From a virus, in IMG/VR virus record IMGVR_UViG_3300005935_002039, positions 1 to 28,569 of that record: a DNA stretch of 28,569 bases. The stretch is one strand, 5' to 3'. Position numbers and translations under genes: made by a program. Position 1 is the first letter of the stretch; the number at the start of each line of letters is the position of its first letter. Of the stretch, positions 15,936 to 22,784 are shown piece by piece. The notes beneath the pieces were generated by a model. It was not told the origin of the DNA. It searched no databases and saw only the letters and a list, made by a program, of their open reading frames with translations.

Positions 15936-16541
15936 TCAAAGCTCCCGGCACCCGGCACATCTTGGCCCCGCCGCCAAGTCTGGAGTCGTATCCATATCAA
16001 TTGACTGGTATTTGTGGATGATGTACGCATCAACTGACGGCCATTCATGAAACCTGTCTGATACTGCACTTTGCGGCAGCATGGCTACTTCTGACGAAAG
16101 GGCCGACCAAGTGGATGCAATGTTGTAATGCCGTTTGCGCGGATAACGCTTTCCCAGGCACAGCTTAAGCGCTTTCTTCCAGACTTGTTCTCCAATCGGA
16201 GATCCCGCAAAACAGAAATATGGAGTTCCCGTGTCTGACGAAACAAACGCGCCGTGATCCAACAGCGTGTCGAACGGTCGAAGAGGAATAGTGTCGGCGT
16301 CCACGTAGAACCCGCCGAACGTCATCAGCATCCAGTAACGCACAACGTCAGCCAGAAGACGAGACGGCAGGTCAACATCGAGAAGGCCCCCCCAGCCGTC
16401 AGCGGAAAAACCTTTAGGCACTTCGTTATATACGCGAACATCATACGACGGCATGATGGACTGATAACGCTTGGCCGTCTCGTTTACGTCAGTCGCGCCA
16501 TCGCCCCAAAAGTCATGTAGCTGAATCAGTTTCGGTATCAT
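15936..16541 (-). CDS. GT32-type glycosyltransferase with DxD motif
   Basis: 201 residues. The N-terminus MIPKLIQLHDFWG matches the 'IPKxIHQxW' start of GT32/Och1-like and capsular polysaccharide transferases. The core shows D65-V-V-R68, then G76-G77-F-Y-V-D81-A-D83, the sugar-nucleotide and metal-binding DxD motif of the Gly_transf_sug family. These enzymes transfer a hexose from a nucleotide sugar. It lies directly after the putative fibre gene (17 nt gap), so it may glycosylate a virion protein or alter host surface glycan during infection; neither is shown. AAGGGGGG precedes the ATG. The DNA here and in the last part of the fibre gene looks somewhat less GC-rich than its surroundings, suggesting a mosaic exchange. 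Confidence 0.82.
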   Translation of the reverse strand: MIPKLIQLHDFWGDGATDVNETAKRYQSIMPSYDVRVYNEVPKGFSADGWGGLLDVDLPSRLLADVVRYWMLMTFGGFYVDADTIPLRPFDTLLDHGAFVSSDTGTPYFCFAGSPIGEQVWKKALKLCLGKRYPRKRHYNIASTWSALSSEVAMLPQSAVSDRFHEWPSVDAYIIHKYQSIDMDTTPDLAAGPRCAGCREL

Positions 16542-16558
16542 GATCGCCCCCCTTAATG

Positions 16559-18337
16559 CTAGAAGTCCCAGTCCAACAGTGCAAATCGTTGTCCGTCAAG
16601 TTTGAAGCCTTGCGTATAGGAATACGACTGGATGCCAAGGTCTTGATACGTGGCGATTCCGCTAATTTGACCACTCGACATGGCGTCGTGGCCAATCCAG
16701 TCAAAGACTATATTTGTATTGCTGCCCATGGCCGTTTCCTGTACGCTTCCAAAAGTATCCTTAGCCGGCAGAGACTCACCAAAAGTGCCATACGATTTAC
16801 CTTCGCCCGTAGAGTGATCTATTGGCTTAACGAAGAGTCTGGCCGTCTTCGTTATTCCCGCTGACACAGCGCCGTTCAAAGTGAATTTTGCTTGACCGGC
16901 CGCATGGTGGACGCCCCATAGGGCGGCTTCGCCGCCACAGGTTTCCGATAAGCATCCGACAAAGTTACACTCGTACCACCGCCCGTAGCAGCCATAAAAA
17001 GATGGAGAAATCGCGTACATTGCCGTATCTAGATTAGCGTAAGCGCTTCCCCAAGTTGCTTCGTGTAAAACCGGATAGCAGTCGTTCTCCTCGTCATATT
17101 CCCCAAGGCTTACGTCTGAACTGCTTGCTCCCAAATCGTTGGTGCCGCGTTCGCTATCCGTGCTCAAGTTGCAGAATGTCGTTGCCATGGCGTCGACCAG
17201 CGTTGCCAGCGCTGAGATATTCGCCGTCCCGTTCGCATACGTTGACGCCAGCATGTCGGGAACAGCCGCGCCACCCGTGTACGTTCCGTCCAGATACTCC
17301 GGGGCAACCTCGTTCACGTACGCGATTAAGTCGGCAATTTCGTACTCGTAGATATTCCAATCCGTACAGATCAACCTGTCTACTTCAGTCGGGTTCCCTG
17401 CGTCCCACGTACCCGTTATGCTGACGGCTACCTGCCGTTTATAGATCGCGTCCACGAGGCCCTGGTACGTTGTTTCCTCGTTATAAATCTCAGCAGTGTC
17501 AGACCCAGCCGCTTCACCGTCCCGGTTGGCGGTTACTCGCAACTGTTCTCGTTCCTCTTCGCTCGTGATCTTGACGGACCCGGTCCAAACGCCGTCGACC
17601 CAGTTGGCCGCCGGATCTATCGCCGTCCCGTCAGACATCTTTAGAGAGGAGAACGACACCCAGGCCTCGCCGTCATAACCGGCCACGGACAGCGTCGTAG
17701 GCGTCCCGTCATAGGTAGTATCGGTTGTGCCGTCAGACTTCTTGGCAGTCAGCGTCAGGTCGAACGCTTCATCTACCTCAACACTGGCCGGCAGAGCAAC
17801 AACGATTTCGGCCGTCTCAAGGATGTCGGCGGTATCGCTACCTGACGTTACCACTCCGTCGACAATCTCTACGGCAACCGTAAGCGTCTCGCCATTGTTG
17901 GCGGCCGTCACGTCCAGATCGAAGTCGTACGATTTACTCGCCCCGCTCGTGGCACTTATGAATACCCACCACGTAGTAGACCAAATGGCAGATCCCGCAG
18001 CCTTAACCTCGTGAGAAAACGTGAGCTTGAATTCAAAACTGCGCCAATCAGTTGACGGAGCGCCATCGAGCGTAAACGCCAGCGCAAGATTTGCGCCTGT
18101 CACGGTACTCACCGGATCATCGTCCAGCGTCACAACAACGGCGTAAACGCCAGTGCCGGGCATCTCCTCATCAAACCCCGGAGGGATTGGGGGCTCGGTA
18201 TCGCCGATCGGCGGAGGCTCGGGCCAAGTTTCTGGCCAGCCGCCGCCCGTCTCGTCAAAGCCGCCACCGCCGCCGCCAATGCCAATGTTGGCATCGGTTA
18301 TCGCCTTGGCCGTATATGCGTATCCGTAGTGTCCCAT
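16559..18337 (-). CDS. Putative tail fibre/receptor-binding protein with Ig-like domains (592 aa)
   Basis: 592 residues. A short N-terminal anchor is followed by a poly-glycine and Pro/Trp-rich hinge (about 20-60), then two beta-sandwich, Ig-like stretches rich in Thr, Val and Asp (about 62-180 and 180-285, with TAEI/TADI-type repeats), then a mixed C-terminal part. That part holds a cysteine cluster (C450, C457, C462, C467) with aromatic residues (FYGCYGRWYEC), probably disulfide- or metal-stabilised, and ends LLDWDF. No enzyme motif is visible. Size, Ig-like modules, hinge and the position after the tail genes suggest a fibre or adhesin, but there is no direct family match. It starts four nt after the preceding stop. 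Confidence 0.65.
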   Translation of the reverse strand: MGHYGYAYTAKAITDANIGIGGGGGGFDETGGGWPETWPEPPPIGDTEPPIPPGFDEEMPGTGVYAVVVTLDDDPVSTVTGANLALAFTLDGAPSTDWRSFEFKLTFSHEVKAAGSAIWSTTWWVFISATSGASKSYDFDLDVTAANNGETLTVAVEIVDGVVTSGSDTADILETAEIVVALPASVEVDEAFDLTLTAKKSDGTTDTTYDGTPTTLSVAGYDGEAWVSFSSLKMSDGTAIDPAANWVDGVWTGSVKITSEEEREQLRVTANRDGEAAGSDTAEIYNEETTYQGLVDAIYKRQVAVSITGTWDAGNPTEVDRLICTDWNIYEYEIADLIAYVNEVAPEYLDGTYTGGAAVPDMLASTYANGTANISALATLVDAMATTFCNLSTDSERGTNDLGASSSDVSLGEYDEENDCYPVLHEATWGSAYANLDTAMYAISPSFYGCYGRWYECNFVGCLSETCGGEAALWGVHHAAGQAKFTLNGAVSAGITKTARLFVKPIDHSTGEGKSYGTFGESLPAKDTFGSVQETAMGSNTNIVFDWIGHDAMSSGQISGIATYQDLGIQSYSYTQGFKLDGQRFALLDWDF

Positions 18338-18340
18338 GGG

Positions 18341-18568
18341 TCAGCTCGTTGTTACCGGGTTGAAGTCACAGGCCGTGATATCACCATCGTTCGCGTACAA
18401 CGTGTTTGCTCCGCCGCTGCGAAGCTGAAAGATCCCGCCGGCCGGGTATCCGACATTGCCGTCCGCCGGAACGGACCCGCCCCAGTCAATCCCCTTCAGC
18501 GCCTCGGCAATAAGCCGAAAGGCCTGCCGGACATCGGGGTCGACTGTGTTGGGTATCCTCAATCTCAT
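18341..18568 (-). CDS. Small virion-associated protein, paralogue of 20934-21155 (75 aa)
   Basis: 75 residues. The C-terminal 40 carry the pattern G-Y-x2-G-x2-F...G-G...L-Y-x-N-x-G...C-D-F-N, shared with the product of 20934-21155 on the other side of the 784-aa tail gene. This short beta-type pattern occurs in phage structural proteins, often near capsid or tail genes. The N-terminal 30 residues are helical (VRQAFRLIAEALKG). The ATG overlaps the stop of the 784-aa gene as ATGA, so the two are co-translated. Its exact place in the virion is unknown. Confidence 0.75.
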   Translation of the reverse strand: MRLRIPNTVDPDVRQAFRLIAEALKGIDWGGSVPADGNVGYPAGGIFQLRSGGANTLYANDGDITACDFNPVTTS

Positions 18569-20919
18569 GACGGCAGCCTTATCTTTCCGCCCCGCTTACG
18601 CTGGGCCGTGATTGTTTCGGCTGCCCACTTACGCACGCCGTCGCCCTCAATCTTGAGAGCAAAGGCTTGCCCCCGCGCCGGGGGCCTTGCTGTCAGGTTG
18701 ATCCCCTCATGCCAGGTTCCGGTCCCGGTTACGTCTCCCGTACGAACGCCGTGGAACGTCCGGGCTGGAACGAGACTCCACGTCACATCGCCGCTTTGGT
18801 CTGCCAAGATAGCATTGATTTCGGTTATCGTTCCCTCGTATCCGTCCGGAGCCAGCGGGATCGGGCCGTAAAGAACGTAAGAGGCAACGCTTGACCCGTC
18901 GTCGTTCTCGGCGTCCTCGTGGTAGTACCGGAGGTATCCGTCCCGGCAACCGAGGATAACATCTGATCCGCTTACGGACGCCGATTGATAGGTGCAAATG
19001 GCACACGGGTCATGGTCGGCCTGCAACGTAACAGGCCAGAAGGTTTTCGACGTCCAGTCAAACCACCAATGCACAGTGCCGGCGCTCTCGTCATCCTGAG
19101 TCACATAGATATGAACGCCACCATGGATAGCATCGAACTGCATAGTCACAATCTTATCTCTCAGCCCGGACCCTCGGAGATCACCGGGCAAGACTTCCAC
19201 CGATAACGCTTCAGGAAAAGCGGCTCCGGCCGCTGGAACCCCATAGAGTCCGTCAACAGCCAGAAACAAGAGAATTCCTTCCGGCGTCACGCACCAAGCG
19301 TCACGGCCAACTATGCCAACGGACCCGCTCAGAACGCTCAACGATCCGCCGAACGCGGGATCTCCGCGCATCCGCCACATGGAATTTTCGCAGCCGAAGA
19401 TCAAGTAATCGTCCGTATGTGGTATCATGGCCACGATCGGCTCCCCCGGAACGCCTGCATCGCTCGATGTACCGGCCACGGCTCGCTGTGCGTCCGTCTC
19501 CGCGTAATCCCAGTCGGCCGGATCGTTCTGCCGGCTCATGTACCACACGTGCGCAGCCAAGTCCGCTCCGCCCAGCACGAGGCGTCCACGATAACGACAA
19601 CAAACGGGATTCCCAACGGGAACTATGCCAGCTGTCGCAGTCAGGATGCTCAAGGTCCCGCCCAATGGATCGTAGGATTTCAAGCCACGCTCGATACTGT
19701 ATCCGCATGTGCCTGCCCCGCCAGCCGTTGATGTAAGGGTCAGCTTGGTCTCGGCAACAGACGCTATTTCGTATGTGCCATCCACTACATCGCCGGTCGC
19801 ATCCGATATCGCAACGACATCCGAGGCCGCATCAATGCCGTAGACGGTCCAATCGGACACGCCAGCAACCGTCAATTCCAAGCCGTCTGCGCTTATGACA
19901 CCATCCACTATGCCTGACACCCGTTTATCCCCATAGTCCGCTATGTAGAGTTTCTGCCCTGCCTGGGCAGCGCTCAGAGGAACATCGTCCCTTACCGTTA
20001 AATCAGATGTCACCTCGTCTAGTTTTCCGCTGAACGCTTCCCGGTAGAGTGAGCCCCCGGCGGACCCCACCAACAGCGCTCGACTCCCCTCGATAGAGCC
20101 CGCAGAATACTGCACGCGAAAAATGTTTGCCAAGCAGACGCCGTTATCCTGCGTACAGTTGAGTCCAAATCCCATGCGCGTACCCGTATGTGCGTCGACA
20201 GTCTGACTCACGAGCTCGGCCCCACGCCAGTAGCACGTCACATCATCCCCGCTGACTACTACCGTAAACCAACCCGCAATAGCTGACCCATCGTCTCCGG
20301 GCGTGAACGCGTACGCCGTAGAGACCTCCCCGTCATAAGACGTCAGAGTCCCGGTAAACGTCCCGTCGCCGTCTTCCATGACCAGCTCTGCCACGATACC
20401 ATCGGTCAAAATAGCCGGGGTAGTGTCGTGCAAGCGAGCGTAGAGCCGATACTTGCCATGAAAGGCGGCCTTCCAGGGAGTAATGAACATCTCCACAGCG
20501 TATGCCTCGCCGACATCGATCGGCAGCACTCCCCGAACCACGGCAGCCTCTTCCACATCATCGCTCACAGCCGAAGACAAAGAAGCGAGCAACCCCGGCT
20601 CCGCTTCTGCCCAGCTGGCCAGTGACCATACGCTGCCAAGCTCCGGCTCGTCAAACTCGTCTATCCAAGACGCATACCCGTCATCAAGGACTAGGTTCAT
20701 CTTGGCCAGCATACGCACAGGACTGCCGGAGCCCATGATATCATCATGAGACTTCAGCAGGCCGGGGCGGCTGCCGCCACGTTCGCGCCTCTCGATAGAA
20801 TCGAAAGGACGCACGTTCATGCAGTCCATGGAGGCGTAAGGGGGCTGCTGCCGGTACGAAGCCCGACGATTCAGCCCCCCCAAGGGAAACCCCAATCTGA
20901 TTGGTTCCGCCTTACCCAT
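18565..20919 (-). CDS. Tail tubular protein B-like structural protein with lectin-like insert (784 aa)
   Basis: 784 residues. The N-terminus (LGFPLGGLNRR, YASMDCMNVRPFD, ERRERGGSRPGLL) is the usual start of podovirus tail-tube B or tail-hub proteins. Residues about 84-272 look like an inserted LamG/concanavalin-type beta-sandwich (WFTVVVSGDDVTCYWRG, then GTRMGFGLN). Residues about 364-411 form a small beta module also present in the 352-aa protein. The C-terminal half has propeller-like repeats (LGGADLAAHVWYM, YLIFGCENSMWRMRGD, GILLFLAVDGLYG, VHWWFDWTSKTFWPVT) typical of these tail proteins. It likely forms part of the short tail; the lectin-like insert could touch surface sugars. It follows the 73-aa protein by 14 nt and overlaps the 75-aa gene. 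Confidence 0.75.
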   Translation of the reverse strand: MGKAEPIRLGFPLGGLNRRASYRQQPPYASMDCMNVRPFDSIERRERGGSRPGLLKSHDDIMGSGSPVRMLAKMNLVLDDGYASWIDEFDEPELGSVWSLASWAEAEPGLLASLSSAVSDDVEEAAVVRGVLPIDVGEAYAVEMFITPWKAAFHGKYRLYARLHDTTPAILTDGIVAELVMEDGDGTFTGTLTSYDGEVSTAYAFTPGDDGSAIAGWFTVVVSGDDVTCYWRGAELVSQTVDAHTGTRMGFGLNCTQDNGVCLANIFRVQYSAGSIEGSRALLVGSAGGSLYREAFSGKLDEVTSDLTVRDDVPLSAAQAGQKLYIADYGDKRVSGIVDGVISADGLELTVAGVSDWTVYGIDAASDVVAISDATGDVVDGTYEIASVAETKLTLTSTAGGAGTCGYSIERGLKSYDPLGGTLSILTATAGIVPVGNPVCCRYRGRLVLGGADLAAHVWYMSRQNDPADWDYAETDAQRAVAGTSSDAGVPGEPIVAMIPHTDDYLIFGCENSMWRMRGDPAFGGSLSVLSGSVGIVGRDAWCVTPEGILLFLAVDGLYGVPAAGAAFPEALSVEVLPGDLRGSGLRDKIVTMQFDAIHGGVHIYVTQDDESAGTVHWWFDWTSKTFWPVTLQADHDPCAICTYQSASVSGSDVILGCRDGYLRYYHEDAENDDGSSVASYVLYGPIPLAPDGYEGTITEINAILADQSGDVTWSLVPARTFHGVRTGDVTGTGTWHEGINLTARPPARGQAFALKIEGDGVRKWAAETITAQRKRGGKIRLPS

Positions 20920-20933
20920 TTTGCCTTTCTCTC

Positions 20934-21155
20934 CTACGCAACCGTGATTGCGTTGAAATCACACGAAGTTACGGACCCTTCGTTCACGTACAGGGCGGTT
21001 CCGTTCCCGCCATCTGTGTGCATGAACAGGCACCCGCACTCATACCCAGCCGTTGCGTCGGTCGGGACCGTGATCCCGTGCGCCCGGAGAAGCCCAGTGA
21101 CTTCGTCGGCCTGCGGAGGCTGGACTTTCAGTAAACTTGCGATTCTGCTCAGCAT
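20934..21155 (-). CDS. Small virion-associated protein, paralogue of 18341-18568 (73 aa)
   Basis: 73 residues from the ATG at 21155, preceded by GGGAGGA at eight nt; a longer frame to 21218 exists but lacks a ribosome site and overlaps the 58-aa gene. The N-terminus is helical (MLSRIASLLKV). The last 45 residues show G-Y-x2-G-x2-F...G-G...L-Y-x-N-x-G...C-D-F-N, matching the 75-aa protein at 18341-18568. The two copies bracket the 784-aa tail gene, suggesting an old duplication of a small structural module. Only one base separates its ATG from the stop of the 58-aa gene. Confidence 0.75.
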   Translation of the reverse strand: MLSRIASLLKVQPPQADEVTGLLRAHGITVPTDATAGYECGCLFMHTDGGNGTALYVNEGSVTSCDFNAITVA

Positions 21156-21156
21156 C

Positions 21157-21333
21157 TCAACTGTCCTCCCATTCTTGGACAGCGCCGTTGATTTCCCTCC
21201 GCGCTGTCTTGATGTCATCTTCCGTTACGGTCTCGCCATTTTCAACCCGCTTCGCGAGATCGGCGATCTCTACTGCCACGCCCACGCCTTCGGCGACAAG
21301 CCTGACGATCAACATTGCGGCTGCGATGTTCAT
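21157..21333 (-). CDS. Small hypothetical protein (58 aa)
   Basis: 58 codons from the ATG at 21333, which overlaps the stop of the lipoprotein gene as ATGA; CAGGAGAGAG is a good ribosome site. The peptide starts MNIAAAMLIVRLVAEGVGVAV, a hydrophobic or amphipathic helix, and ends with an acidic, helical tail (ITARRE-type, EWEDS). It has no recognised family. Tight overlaps on both sides make it a real member of the operon. It could be a small membrane-associated protein of a lysis set, but the hydrophobic stretch is broken by Arg11 and Glu15, so it may simply be a soluble helical protein. Confidence 0.7.
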   Translation of the reverse strand: MNIAAAMLIVRLVAEGVGVAVEIADLAKRVENGETVTEDDIKTARREINGAVQEWEDS

Positions 21334-21677
21334 GGGGCTCTCTCCTGTACTTGCGTCTTCAGTGCTATCAGTTCATCGAGAGCCCGAAATACTGCTCTGG
21401 CGATATGCGGCCGAGCTTCGCCGGCCAGTACTGCGGCCTCCCACTCCTTAAGGTAGTCGTCTACCTGATGGATTCCAGCTGAAACGATCGCGACCTCTTC
21501 GTTGCTGAAGAGCTTGGCTGCCTTCAGGGACGCGAGGCCCCGGACAACCGAAGAGAAAGACTTCTGCGCTGCAAACAGCTGCGCTTTCGGGTCATTCTGA
21601 ATGACCCTGCACCCGGCAGCCACCATTAGCCCCAGCAGAACCAACATCGTAAACATCGACCATCGAATCTGTTTCAT
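21330..21677 (-). CDS. Putative phage lipoprotein (115 aa)
   Basis: 115 residues from the ATG at 21677. A GTG seven codons upstream (21698) is in frame, but the ribosome site AAGGAGA lies downstream of it and serves the ATG. The N-terminus has Lys/Arg, a hydrophobic core (MFTMLVLLGLM) and a lipobox V-A-A-G-C23, so the mature protein is probably lipid-anchored at Cys23. The remaining 92 residues are mainly helical, unlike the proline-rich outer-membrane spanins, but a spanin or superinfection lipoprotein role is possible. It follows the transmembrane/coiled-coil gene and precedes the 58-aa gene. Confidence 0.75.
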   Translation of the reverse strand: MKQIRWSMFTMLVLLGLMVAAGCRVIQNDPKAQLFAAQKSFSSVVRGLASLKAAKLFSNEEVAIVSAGIHQVDDYLKEWEAAVLAGEARPHIARAVFRALDELIALKTQVQERAP

Positions 21678-21694
21678 TTTGCTCACTCTCCTTT

Positions 21695-21934
21695 TCACTT
21701 TTCAAGCAACCCCAGGACCCTGCTAACCTTATCGCCGATTTCATTTATCCTCTGGTCAACGCTTCGTATCCATTCCAGCCTGTTCCGACACTCTTCGCGC
21801 ATGGCGTCGAGCCGTGCCTTCAGCTCAGCGAGATTGCGCTCTTGTGCTATCACCTTGAGCGCCAGCCATCCCCACGCCGTAGCATGAATTGTGACCAACG
21901 CCATCATATCGGAATGTGCGGCAAGGAACTTCAC
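21695..21934 (-). CDS. Transmembrane plus coiled-coil protein, holin/spanin-like (79 aa)
   Basis: 79 residues from a GTG at 21934, which overlaps the stop of the connector gene by one base (TAGTG) behind GGGGGAG. One hydrophobic segment spans about residues 9-30 (ALVTIHATAWGWLALKVIA), followed by a heptad-like coiled coil to the C-terminus (about 31-76). This plan fits an inner-membrane spanin or a single-span holin-like protein. With a lipoprotein gene next, a membrane lysis pair is plausible, but neither function can be fixed from sequence and no endolysin is seen in the window. Confidence 0.7.
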   Translation of the reverse strand: MKFLAAHSDMMALVTIHATAWGWLALKVIAQERNLAELKARLDAMREECRNRLEWIRSVDQRINEIGDKVSRVLGLLEK

Positions 21935-22716
21935 TACCAGCTCTCCCCCTTGTAGTCGATTGGGTACGACGATCCCCAGCCCCTACGGGGGGTCCTTGAG
22001 ATCATGTTATCGTTTTCGCCCATGGCACCGAAATGCTTGGCTCCCGCCTGCCGATCTCGCTTGACGGCCGCAGCCAGCAAGCGCGTAAACTCGTCCCAGT
22101 ACACGCCACGCTCACCGTTCGCTCTCTGCTCTGCTATCGCCACACAACTTGACTCCAGCACCGGGGCGTACTTCATGCCGCCCAGGGGATACGGAGCAGC
22201 AGCAGTCAGCTTCCCGCTGAAGGTCTCATACTTATACGTCAAGGTATAGGCATCGTCAGGAGTAGGGTAGAACATGATTTCTTGCCGTTGCCCTGTCGTG
22301 CCCGTTCCGTCCTTGTACCGTGTGGCAGCCATCTCCGGCCGGCTATTGGTGCTATCGGCCTGAAGGCGAGCGAGGATCAGCCCCTGTCCAACCAGCGGGA
22401 TAGGGTAGCAATGGACCTCGGGCTCAAACGTCAAATCACCAATCAACCGGCTGAAGTCGTCCGGTAGATCCACCTCTCCCTCGCCTGAAACTGTGACCAG
22501 GGTCGTGGTCGGCCTCATGAACGACCATTCATAGCCTGATTCGATTCCTTCAACGGCCGGGGGAAAGTAGAACTGACGGACGCCAGCCTGAATGTACTCA
22601 TCGATCTGGCTTGTCTGCGCGGTTGTCCACGCTGAAGAGTCCCGGCCGTAGCCGAGATATCCGCCAACGGTAGCACACAGGTCGTGATAAGCGATTGACA
22701 GGGTTGACTCTGACAC
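21934..22716 (-). CDS. Head-tail connector / tail tubular protein A-like (260 aa)
   Basis: 260 residues from a GTG at 22716, preceded by AAGGAG. The N-terminal helices (LCATVGGYLGYG, then QIDEYIQAGVRQFYFPP) match the 'I-x-Y-x-x-x-G-x-R-x-F' opening of podovirus head-to-tail adaptor or tail tubular A proteins. A beta-rich middle (LVTVSGEGEVDLPDDFSRLIG and QEIMFYPTPDDAYTLTYKYE) and a helical C-terminal half are also typical. It would form the ring joining portal and tail tube. Its place after the capsid genes and before the tail-tubular-B-like gene is that of T7 gene 11. A strong hairpin stands 22 nt before its start. Confidence 0.72.
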   Translation of the reverse strand: MSESTLSIAYHDLCATVGGYLGYGRDSSAWTTAQTSQIDEYIQAGVRQFYFPPAVEGIESGYEWSFMRPTTTLVTVSGEGEVDLPDDFSRLIGDLTFEPEVHCYPIPLVGQGLILARLQADSTNSRPEMAATRYKDGTGTTGQRQEIMFYPTPDDAYTLTYKYETFSGKLTAAAPYPLGGMKYAPVLESSCVAIAEQRANGERGVYWDEFTRLLAAAVKRDRQAGAKHFGAMGENDNMISRTPRRGWGSSYPIDYKGESW

Positions 22717-22737
22717 CTTGACGGACTCCTTGAGAAA

Positions 22738-22769
22738 CCGGGGAAGGTGGGATAGTCCACCCTCCCCGG
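22738..22769 (-). terminator. Hairpin between capsid and connector genes, probable leaky terminator
   Basis: Minus strand: a 13-bp stem (CCGGGGAGGGTGG paired with CCACCTTCCCCGG, one G-U pair) around a 6-nt loop, followed at once by TTTCTC. The short T-rich tail suggests a partial terminator. Its position after the abundant capsid proteins and before the connector parallels the T-phi terminator of T7. Confidence 0.6.
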
Positions 22770-22772
22770 AGT

Positions 22773-22784
22773 CCTGATATCAGG
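22773..22784. repeat. Perfect 12-bp palindrome CCTGATATCAGG
   Basis: This palindrome lies directly after the stop of the 352-aa gene and three nt before the terminator-like hairpin. It contains TGATATCA, the enriched 8-mer of this window, and is the only intergenic copy. Confidence 0.5.

Noticed and set aside
21156-21218. 21-codon N-terminal extension of the 73-aa protein
   Set aside because: It overlaps the 58-aa gene in another frame and lacks a ribosome site; the ATG at 21155 has GGGAGGA.
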